Assembly: GCA_003223775.1 (NCBI GenBank)
Contig: QHWK01000233.1
Span: forward strand, 1 to 6,142
Direction of reading: 5' to 3'
Source: Acidobacteriota bacterium
Lineage (GTDB): Bacteria; Acidobacteriota; Vicinamibacteria; Vicinamibacterales; CAVVIG01
DNA: 6,142 nucleotides
A program made the position numbers and the translations under genes. The notes beneath the pieces were generated by a model. The model made no database searches and was not told the origin of the DNA. It saw nothing but the letters and a program-made list of their open reading frames with translations. Below are positions 1 to 5,493 of the stretch, piece by piece (positions within the stretch are counted from its first letter, which is position 1; each line of letters begins with the position of its first letter).

Positions 1-1
1 G

Positions 2-256
2 TCGATGCACTACGGCTCGAGCTTCGGCTGCATGTTCGAGCGGCGCGGCGAGCCGTACCGCGTGGACTACGCGGCGATGGCGCGCGCGTGCGGCGCGCGC
101 GGCGTGAACGTCGAGTCGGCGGCGGCGCTCGGCCCGGCGCTGCGCGAAGCGCTGGCGTCGGAGCTGCCGACGGTGATTCAGGTGCCGATGGAGAACGCGC
201 CGACGCCGACGCCCGGGCACTGGGACATAAACGACATCTATCGCAAGGGCGAATAG
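2..256 (+). CDS. Thiamine-diphosphate-dependent enzyme, acetolactate synthase type (C-terminal fragment)
   Basis: This is the last 84 codons of a gene that begins left of the window; the reading frame is open to the edge. The visible part resembles the end of the C-terminal ThDP-binding domain of acetolactate synthase-like enzymes. A stretch YRVDYAAMARACGARGVNVE matches the usual 'D..ka A.a.G..g..Ve' segment. It is followed by an acidic helix ending in PALREAL, then PTVIQVPMEN, the final beta strand where these enzymes carry a 'P.vieV' pattern. The tail PTPTPGHWDINDIYRKGE is typical of a subgroup of acetolactate synthase-like proteins rather than of biosynthetic IlvB, so the reaction could be another decarboxylation or carboligation of a 2-oxo acid. 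The diphosphate- and Mg-binding GDG motif lies outside the window. The stop overlaps by one base the start assigned to the transporter, suggesting co-translation. Confidence 0.75.
   Translation, partial: SMHYGSSFGCMFERRGEPYRVDYAAMARACGARGVNVESAAALGPALREALASELPTVIQVPMENAPTPTPGHWDINDIYRKGE
245..249 (+). promoter_or_regulatory. Ribosome binding site for the transporter start
   Basis: AAGGG sits six bases before the GTG at 256, within the end of the upstream enzyme gene. It is the main support for choosing this GTG, because the next in-frame alternatives (TTG at 283, or the ATG at 424) lie inside the repeat or behind the first membrane helix. Confidence 0.45.
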
Positions 257-1608
257 TGGCGCCGCACGCCGCAATTAAGAATTTGGAATTTGGAATTAAG
301 GATTCGTCGTCCCGTATTCCAGATTCCGCGCTCCACATTCCGAATTCCCGAGCGTGGGCGGTATGGATCGTCGCGGCGACGTTCTATCTCGCGGCGTTCT
401 ATCTCCGCACGTCGCCTGCCGTGATGACGGCCGAGCTGATGCGCGACTTCGGGATCGCGGCGAGCCAGCTCGGACAGTTCTCCGCCTTCTACTTCTACGC
501 CTACATCCTGATGCAGATCCCCACGGGGGTGCTCGTCGACTCGTGGGGCGCGCGGCGGCTGCTCGTCGGCGGATCGATCGCCGCCGCCGCGGGCATGCTG
601 ATCTTCGGCGCGACGAGCAGCTACGCGCTCGCGTCGACGGGACGCGCGATCGTCGGCGCGTCGACCGCCGTCGGCTGGGTCGTGACGCTCAAGCTCGCGA
701 CGCACTGGTTCCCGCGCAGCCGCTTCGCGATGCTCTCCGGGCTCGGTCTGATGATGGGCAACATCGGCGCGTTGTTCGCGCAGGTGCCGCTGCGGCTGCT
801 CGTCGAAGCGTACGGCTGGCGCGCCGTCGCGCTCGGTTCGGCGGGCTGCGTGCTCGCGATCGGCGCGGCGGCCTGGGCCGTCGTCGCCGACGATCCCGCG
901 GACGTCGGCTACGCGAGCTGCGCGCCGGCCGAACTGCAGCGCGCGAACCAGCCGACGCTCGGCGGGATCCTGCGCGAGCTGCCGCGGATCTTCACCTACC
1001 GCAACACGTGGCCGATCTTTTTCGCGCAGGGCGGCCTGGTCGGCGCGATGCTCTCGTTCACCGGCCTGTGGGGGCCGCCGTACCTGCGGCAGCGCTTCTC
1101 GCTCGCGGCCACCGAAGCCGCCGCGGTCTGCTCCGTGATGATTGTGTGCTGGGCAGCGGCGAGCCCGCTTGCGGGGTACTTTTCCGATCGCATCGGCAGG
1201 CGCAAGCCGATCTATCTCGGCGGCGCGCTGGCGGCAGCGGCCGGCTGGTCGCTCCTCTTCTACGCGCCGCTGCCGCTCGCCGCGTTCGTCGTCGTCGCCG
1301 CGCTCACGAGCTTCGCGTGCGGCGCCGTCGTCGTCGCCTTCGCGTTCGCGAAGGAATCGGTGCCGGTCCGGTTCCTCGGCACGATCTCGGGCGCGGTGAA
1401 CGTCGGCAACATGCTCGGGCCGACGCTGCTGCAGCCGGCGATCGGCTGGGGGCTCGATCGCCGATGGAGCGGCGCGATCGCGAACGGCGCGCGGCTGTAC
1501 AGCGTCGACGCGTACACCGCGGCGTTCGCGATGATCGTCGCCTGGTCGATCCTCTCGTGCCTGCTCATCGCGATCACGCGCGAAACCGGCTGCCGGCAGA
1601 CCGCGTAG
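256..1608 (+). CDS. Major facilitator superfamily transporter
   Basis: A 450-residue secondary transporter of the inner membrane with about twelve hydrophobic segments: roughly residues 34-51, 73-95, 103-120, 128-150, 157-182, 188-210, 252-272, 284-309, 317-335, 339-361, 373-398 and 420-441. The MFS loop motif between helices 2 and 3 is seen as GVLVDSWGARRL (residues 91-102), and its counterpart between helices 8 and 9 as GYFSDRIGRRKP (307-318). The layout resembles anion:cation symporter-like families, but the substrate cannot be assigned. GTG 256 is chosen as start because it overlaps the upstream TAG and has AAGGG six bases before it; a start at the first ATG would lose helix 1. Residues about 6-31 are then encoded by an AT-rich inverted repeat and look unlike any MFS N-terminus, so the true start is uncertain. 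Tight coupling to a ThDP enzyme suggests uptake of a substrate or export of a product of that pathway, which is inference. Confidence 0.88.
   Translation: MAPHAAIKNLEFGIKDSSSRIPDSALHIPNSRAWAVWIVAATFYLAAFYLRTSPAVMTAELMRDFGIAASQLGQFSAFYFYAYILMQIPTGVLVDSWGARRLLVGGSIAAAAGMLIFGATSSYALASTGRAIVGASTAVGWVVTLKLATHWFPRSRFAMLSGLGLMMGNIGALFAQVPLRLLVEAYGWRAVALGSAGCVLAIGAAAWAVVADDPADVGYASCAPAELQRANQPTLGGILRELPRIFTYRNTWPIFFAQGGLVGAMLSFTGLWGPPYLRQRFSLAATEAAAVCSVMIVCWAAASPLAGYFSDRIGRRKPIYLGGALAAAAGWSLLFYAPLPLAAFVVVAALTSFACGAVVVAFAFAKESVPVRFLGTISGAVNVGNMLGPTLLQPAIGWGLDRRWSGAIANGARLYSVDAYTAAFAMIVAWSILSCLLIAITRETGCRQTA
272..349. repeat. AT-rich imperfect inverted repeat overlapping the transporter N-terminus
   Basis: The left part (272-305) is built of GAATT/GGAATT units such as GAATTTGGAATTTGGAATT. 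The right part (316-349) is built of the complementary ATTCC/GAATTCC units, so the two halves can fold back imperfectly around a short GC-rich centre. Base composition is sharply lower in GC than in the neighbouring genes. The outer end GCAATTAAGAATT (271-283) is identical to the left end of the repeat at 4372, so the two belong to one dispersed family. Its placement just after the stop of the upstream gene is that of an intergenic element, yet the transporter frame reads through it. Confidence 0.7.
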
Positions 1609-1682
1609 CCCGCCGCGCCGGCCCTCGATCGGCGCGCGCCGCGCATCCCGCCGCCGCGTCGAGGCGCAGTAACATACGCGCG

Positions 1683-3479
1683 ATGGCGCTTCCGCAAGCT
1701 CAGGCCGGGCCCCTTCGACAGGCGGAGGGCGCGGCGGCCGCGCCGAAGGTCGACGAGCCCGCGGTCGTTCGCGAGCACCTCGCCCGTATCCTCGCCAGCC
1801 GCGCGTTTCATCAGGGCGACCGCCTCAAGCGCTTTCTCTCGTTCATCGTATCGGAAGCGATCGCAGGACACCGAAACGAGCTGAAGGAATACGTCGTCGG
1901 CGTGCAGGTGTTCGGGAAAGAAGAGTCGTTCGATCCGCGGACCGATCCGATCGTCCGCGTGCAGGCGCGGCGGCTGCGCGCGAAGCTCGCGCAGTATTAC
2001 CGCGAGGAGGGACGCGCGGACGCGCTGATCGTCGACCTGCCGAAGGGCGGCTACGCGCCGGTGTTCACGCGGCGCGAAGCGCCGCCGCCGCCGAAGCGCG
2101 CGGCCGGCGCGGCGCCCCTCGATCGGAACACCGTCGCCGTGCTGCCGTTTTCGGATCATACGGGCTCGCGCGACCTCGACTATTTCTGCCGCGGCGTCCG
2201 CGAAGAGATCGTCCATCGTCTGACGCGGCTGCCGGCGCTGCGCGTCCTCGCGTCCGACGAGCCGCGACACGCAGCCGGCGCGGCCGACGCCGTGACCGAC
2301 GCCGCGATGATCATCAGCGGCAGCGTCCGGCGGTCCGGCGACGCGCTGCGGCTGACGGCGCAGCTCGTCGACGGCGCGACCGGCTGCTATCTGTGGTCGG
2401 AGTCGGTGGACGCCGCCGTCGCCGATGCGTTCGGCGGACAGGAGCGGATGGCGGCTGCGATCGTCCGCCGGCTCGAGGCGGATCCGGGCGCGCACGGCGC
2501 CGCGCCGCGGCGGACGACCGAGAACATGACGGCGCGCAACCTGTACCTGCAGGGGCGCTACCATCTGAACCAGCGGACCGAGGAAGGGCTCCGCAAGGCG
2601 GTGGACTTCTTCGAGAAGACACTCGCCGAGGACGCGCAGAACGCGCCGGCGCACAGCGGCCTCGCCGACGCGTACGGCCTGCTCAACCACTACGGCATGC
2701 TCGGCCCCGCCGAAGCGTGGACGAAGGCGGCGTCCTGCGCGGCGTCGGCGGTCATGCTCGACGGCAATTCCGCGGAAGCACACACTTCGCTGGCGCACGT
2801 GAAGTCGACGCAGGAGTGGGACTGGAGCGGCGCCGAGCGCGAGTTCCAGCGCGCGATCGCGCTCGACCCGCGCTACGCGACGGCGCACCACTGGTACGCG
2901 ACGTCGTGCCTGATGCCGCTCGGCCGCCTCGACGAGGCGCTCGGCGAGCTGCGGATCGCGCAGTCGATCGACCCGGTCTCGTCGATCGTCGCGCGCGATC
3001 TCGCCGTGGTGCACTTCTACCGCCGCGACTTCGACACGGCGCTCGAGCACTGCGATCACACAATCGAGCTGAACCCGCACTTCGCGCCGGCGTACTGGAT
3101 CCTCGGCGTGATCCAGGAGCACCGCCGCGAGTTCGACGAGTCGATCGCGGCGTTCCAGCGCGCGATTCAGCTCGCGCCGCGCGCGTCGCGAATGCACGGC
3201 GCGCTCGGCCGGACGCTCGCGCTCGCCGGACGGAAGAAGATGGCGATGGACGTCCTGCGCACGCTCGAGGCGAACGCGAAGCGCGGCTACGTCTCGCCGA
3301 TGGAGTTCGCGTGGATCCACGCCGCGCTCGGCGATCTGGATCTCGGCTTCGTGTGGCTCGCGAAGGCGTCCGACGAGCGCGCGTTCGATCTGATCCACAT
3401 GAAGGTCGATCCGCGCTTCGATCCGCTGCGCGAAGACCGCCGCTTTCACCAGATCGCGCGGCAGGTGGGCGTCGCGTGA
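1683..3479 (+). CDS. TolB-like domain and TPR-repeat protein with acidobacterial-type N-terminal domain
   Basis: A 598-residue protein without a signal peptide or obvious membrane helix. Residues about 28-130 form a conserved domain I recall from many acidobacterial TPR proteins: a helical part (RLKRFLSFIVSEAI), then LKEYVVGVQVFGK, FDPRTDPIVRVQARRLR and LPKGGYAPVF. A proline-rich linker (131-149) follows. Residues 150-265 resemble the TolB-like N-terminal domain, with TVAVLPF at the first strand, a GVREEIVHRL helix, IISGSVRRSGDALRLTAQLV and a GCYLWSE strand. From about 284 to 560 come five to seven TPR or TPR-like repeats, for example AEREFQRAIALDPRYATAHH and FDESIAAFQRAIQLAPR. The family is often annotated as regulatory or scaffold-like; the real role is unknown. 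ATG 1683 is the only plausible start after the upstream stop, but the nearest purine-rich site (GAGG at 1661) is 18 bases away, too far to be convincing. Codons 5-16 coincide with a repeat-like motif. The stop overlaps the next gene. Confidence 0.88.
   Translation: MALPQAQAGPLRQAEGAAAAPKVDEPAVVREHLARILASRAFHQGDRLKRFLSFIVSEAIAGHRNELKEYVVGVQVFGKEESFDPRTDPIVRVQARRLRAKLAQYYREEGRADALIVDLPKGGYAPVFTRREAPPPPKRAAGAAPLDRNTVAVLPFSDHTGSRDLDYFCRGVREEIVHRLTRLPALRVLASDEPRHAAGAADAVTDAAMIISGSVRRSGDALRLTAQLVDGATGCYLWSESVDAAVADAFGGQERMAAAIVRRLEADPGAHGAAPRRTTENMTARNLYLQGRYHLNQRTEEGLRKAVDFFEKTLAEDAQNAPAHSGLADAYGLLNHYGMLGPAEAWTKAASCAASAVMLDGNSAEAHTSLAHVKSTQEWDWSGAEREFQRAIALDPRYATAHHWYATSCLMPLGRLDEALGELRIAQSIDPVSSIVARDLAVVHFYRRDFDTALEHCDHTIELNPHFAPAYWILGVIQEHRREFDESIAAFQRAIQLAPRASRMHGALGRTLALAGRKKMAMDVLRTLEANAKRGYVSPMEFAWIHAALGDLDLGFVWLAKASDERAFDLIHMKVDPRFDPLREDRRFHQIARQVGVA
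1695..1730. repeat. Possible GC-rich dispersed repeat motif (TTCGACAGGC type) inside a coding region
   Basis: The stretch holds AAGCTCAGG (1696-1704) and CCCTTCGACAGGC (1711-1723) followed by GGAGGGC. From memory, short palindromic elements made of CTTCGACAAGCTCAGG-like halves are widespread in high-GC soil and metagenome genomes. Here two half-motifs lie side by side, with two mismatches from the remembered CCCTTCGACAGGCTCAGGGC form. They encode the low-complexity start of the TPR protein (PQAQAGPLRQAEG). The assignment is by recollection of the motif only. Confidence 0.4.
3463..3468 (+). promoter_or_regulatory. Ribosome binding site deciding the isomerase-like gene start
   Basis: AGGTGG lies seven bases before the GTG at 3476, inside the last codons of the TPR gene. 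Together with the GTGA overlap it fixes the start of the next gene, which immediately gives a twin-arginine signal sequence. Confidence 0.5.
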
Positions 3480-4378
3480 ACCGCCGGGAGTTCCTGGCGC
3501 TCGGCCTCGGCGCCGCCGTCGCGCCCGGCGCCCGCCGCGCGGCGTGCACCGATTTCAATCCGCGCTACGGCGTCACGCAAATCGGAGGCTTCGATCCGCT
3601 CGCGAGCCTCGATCTGCTGGAGCGCTGGGGGTTCGACTACTGCGAGCCGTCGGTCGCCAGGGTGATGGCGCTCGGCGACGCGGAATTCGAGGCGGCGCGC
3701 AGCCGCGCCGCCCGGAGCCGCGTGCACGTCGAGGCCATGAATTCGTTCGTTCCCGCGGATCTCAAGATTGTCGGGCCCGACGTCGATCGGTCGCGCCTCG
3801 ACGCGTACGTCGCCGCGGCGCTCGCGCGCGCGGAGCAGCTCCAGGCCAGGATCGTCGTGTTCGGCAGCGGCGGCGCGCGGCGGATCCCCGAGGGCTTTCC
3901 GCGCGCGCGGGCGTGGACGCAGCTACGCGATTTCCTGCGCGCGGCCGGCGACGAGATCGAGCGCCGGAAGCACGGGATGGTGATCGGGATCGAGGCACTC
4001 CGCAAAGCGGAGTCGAACGTCGTCAACACGTCGGCGGAGGCGCATCGCCTCGCGCTCGACGCCGACCACCCCAAGGTACGGGTGATCGTCGACTTCTTTC
4101 ATCTCACGGTGGAAGGGGAGAGCCCGACGATCGTGCGGCGGATCAAAGATCACCTCGTGCACTGTCACTTCTCGAATCCCGTGCAGGGGCGATCGTTTCC
4201 GCGCGACGTGTCGGAGTGTCCGGGCTACAGGCCGTTCTTCGATAACCTGAGAGCCATCGGCTATCGCGGCCGAATCAGCCTCGAAGCCAACAGCATGGAT
4301 GTGGAAAGGGATGCTCCGGCTGGACTCGCCGTGCTGCGCACGCTGCGCAGCGCGACGTGCGGCGGCTCGGGCAATTAA
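3476..4378 (+). CDS. Sugar phosphate isomerase/epimerase-like TIM-barrel protein with Tat signal
   Basis: A 300-residue protein of the xylose isomerase-like TIM barrel superfamily (AP endonuclease 2 type fold). The N-terminus MNRREFLALGLGAA carries the twin-arginine pattern RRxFL followed by a short hydrophobic stretch, so export of a folded, metal-loaded enzyme through the Tat system is likely. Candidate metal or catalytic residues sit at the usual strand ends: E86 in VEAMNSF, E173 in IGIEAL, D206 and H209 in VIVDFFHL, H231 in HCHFSN, and E270 in SLEANS. That pattern fits a divalent-metal enzyme isomerising or epimerising a sugar or hydroxy-keto acid; the substrate is not identifiable. GTG 3476 is supported by the four-base GTGA overlap with the TPR gene, by AGGTGG seven bases upstream, and by the Tat signal it produces. 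The last codon and TAA lie in the left end of an AT-rich inverted repeat. The C-terminal tail RSATCGGSGN looks non-conserved. Confidence 0.88.
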   Translation: MNRREFLALGLGAAVAPGARRAACTDFNPRYGVTQIGGFDPLASLDLLERWGFDYCEPSVARVMALGDAEFEAARSRAARSRVHVEAMNSFVPADLKIVGPDVDRSRLDAYVAAALARAEQLQARIVVFGSGGARRIPEGFPRARAWTQLRDFLRAAGDEIERRKHGMVIGIEALRKAESNVVNTSAEAHRLALDADHPKVRVIVDFFHLTVEGESPTIVRRIKDHLVHCHFSNPVQGRSFPRDVSECPGYRPFFDNLRAIGYRGRISLEANSMDVERDAPAGLAVLRTLRSATCGGSGN

Positions 4379-4458
4379 GAATTAGAGGAATTAAGAATTA
4401 AGAATGCGTTGTCACGCCCATCGCGAATTCTTAATTCCTAATTCTTAATTCTTAATTG
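4372..4458. repeat. AT-rich inverted repeat between convergent genes, possible bidirectional terminator
   Basis: Left arm 4372-4405 and right arm 4426-4458 are made of AATTAAG/CTTAATT units and enclose a 20-base GC-richer loop. The outermost 13 bases, CAATTAAGAATTA, pair perfectly with the right end. A second 14-base block (AGGAATTAAGAATT on the left) also has its exact complement on the right, shifted by a few bases, so the stem has an internal bulge. The element lies exactly between the stop of the isomerase-like gene, which it overlaps, and the stop of the oppositely oriented FAD subunit at 4470. A transcript from either strand would form the hairpin, but it lacks the classical GC stem plus U-run, so termination is only a suggestion. 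Confidence 0.8.
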
Positions 4459-4469
4459 CACCGCGCGCG

Positions 4470-5370
4470 CTACGTCGTGCGCGGCGCCGCGGTCTGCCCT
4501 CGCAGCGCGCGCGCCACCAGATTCCGCATCAACGGCACTTTGTACCCGTTGTGCCGGAGCGTCTGCGCGCCCTGCACGGCCATCTCGCCCGCCGCCTTGG
4601 CCGTCTCGTCGGTCCGCGGCTTCCCGCGACGAACGCTTCCACGTTCTTCAGCCGCCGCGGCGTCGCCGCCACCGCGTTCACCACCACGCGCGCCTCGCCG
4701 ATAGTGGCGCCGTTCGGCTTGATTGCCGACGCCACGTTCACCAGCGGGAAGTCCCACACCTGCCGGTCGCGCACCTTCTCGAAGTAGAACTGCGCGCCCG
4801 CCATCGTCGCCGGAATCCGGATCGCCACCAGCAGCTCGTTCGGCGCCAGCACGTTCATCCGCGTGATGTCCACGCCCGGCCCGATCCAGTAGTCCTCCGC
4901 GTTCACCACCCGCTCGCCCTTCGGCCCGCGGATCACCATCTGCGCGTCGAGCGCCACCAGCGCCGGCGCCGTGTGCCGCGGTAGTACCAGCAGCGCGTGT
5001 CCTGCGACACGTTGCCGCCGATCGTTCCCTGATTGCGAATCTGCGGCGAGGCGACCAGCTCCGCCGCTTCGGCGAGCAGCCCGAACTTGTCGCGGACGAC
5101 CGGATGGTGGACGACCTGCGTGAGCGGCGTCATCGCGCCGATCTCGAGGCCGCCGCCGGTGTCTTTGATCCCGACGAGCTCTTTGATCTGAGTGAGATCG
5201 ATCACGTAGCGCGGGCGGCGCAGCCGATCCTTCAGCCAGTCCATGCTGTCGAGTCCGCCGGCCAGCACCCAGTAGTCGCCGCGGTACTTGTCGATCAGCC
5301 GCACCGCATCGTCGATGCTCGCCGGCTGAAAGATCTCGAACGCCGGGATGATGTCGCGAATGACCGCCAT
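4470..5370 (-). pseudogene. Xanthine dehydrogenase family FAD-binding (medium) subunit, disrupted
   Basis: This subunit normally passes electrons from the iron-sulfur subunit to an acceptor through FAD in molybdenum hydroxylases. The ATG at 5370 has a good GAGAGGG site seven bases upstream. The first frame gives 131 good residues, with FAD-contacting segments VLAGGLDSMDWLKDRL (35-50) and NQGTIGGNVSQ (113-123), up to RCWYYR. After about 4978 this frame turns to arginine-rich nonsense, and homology resumes one frame over at TAPALVALDAQMVIRGPKGE. It continues through GPGVDITRMNVLAPNELLVA and VRDRQVWDFPLVNVASA to VEAFVAG. At about 4623 it changes frame again and ends with KPRTDETAKAAGEMAVQG and YKVPLMRNLVARALRG, stopping at 4470. 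About 35-40 residues expected between WYYR and DTAPALVAL in relatives are absent. The pieces sum to roughly 300 residues against about 330-340 for the family. Conserved sequence on both sides of each break suggests a very recent lesion or assembly errors. Confidence 0.75.
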
Positions 5371-5377
5371 ATCGTTG

Positions 5378-5384
5378 CCCTCTC
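5378..5384 (-). promoter_or_regulatory. Ribosome binding site of the FAD subunit
   Basis: On the minus strand GAGAGGG lies seven bases before the ATG at 5370, a strong purine-rich site with ideal spacing. It fixes the start and shows that the translation signals of this otherwise damaged gene are intact. Confidence 0.6.
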
Positions 5385-5386
5385 AA

Positions 5387-5483
5387 ATTGCTGATTTCAG
5401 ATTTCTGATTGCTTCATTGATTGCTTCATTGAATCCATTCAATCAGTAATCAATGAAGCAATCAGCAATCTGCAATCAGCAAT
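5387..5483. repeat. AT-rich nested inverted repeat between the two hydroxylase subunit genes
   Basis: The segment folds on itself at three levels. ATTGCTGATT (5387-5396) matches the complement AATCAGCAAT (5474-5483). GATTGCTTCATTGATT (5407-5422) matches AATCAATGAAGCAATC (5448-5463) over 16 bases without mismatch. ATTGAAT and ATTCAAT (5428-5443) form a core hairpin with a two-base loop. TGATTGCTTCATTGA-like and GCAATCAGCAATC units are also repeated in tandem. It fills most of the 123-base gap between the large-subunit stop and the FAD-subunit ribosome binding site, so it would be transcribed in the operon mRNA. Its unit sequence differs from the AATTAAG family of the other two repeats. Confidence 0.82.
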
Positions 5484-5493
5484 CTCACCATTC

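Noticed and set aside
1623..1664. CCTCGA...TCGAGG stem as a terminator between transporter and TPR gene
   Set aside because: The arms are six bases with a 30-base gap and no T-run follows; such matches are common by chance in sequence this rich in GC.
354..1682. Open frame extending the TPR protein upstream to position 354
   Set aside because: It overlaps the well-supported transporter in another frame, and its translation is arginine-rich; the conserved protein begins after the ATG at 1683.
1260..3449. A very long open frame on the minus strand opposite the TPR gene and the end of the transporter gene
   Set aside because: Its translation is arginine-rich low-complexity sequence without any family pattern, as expected opposite GC-rich codons, while the plus-strand frames show clear domains.
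3476..3550. Lipoprotein signal in the isomerase-like protein (RRAAC before the cysteine)
   Set aside because: The residue three before the cysteine is arginine instead of a leucine-like residue, so the lipobox is poor; a plain Tat signal explains the N-terminus better.
4378..4455. Tandem AATTAAG units as a CRISPR-like array
   Set aside because: Units are only 6-9 bases, vary in spacing, have no unique spacers, and are arranged as an inverted repeat.
4970..4985. Programmed ribosomal frameshift in the FAD subunit
   Set aside because: No slippery heptamer is seen at the junction, and a block of conserved protein is missing there, which frameshifting would not restore.
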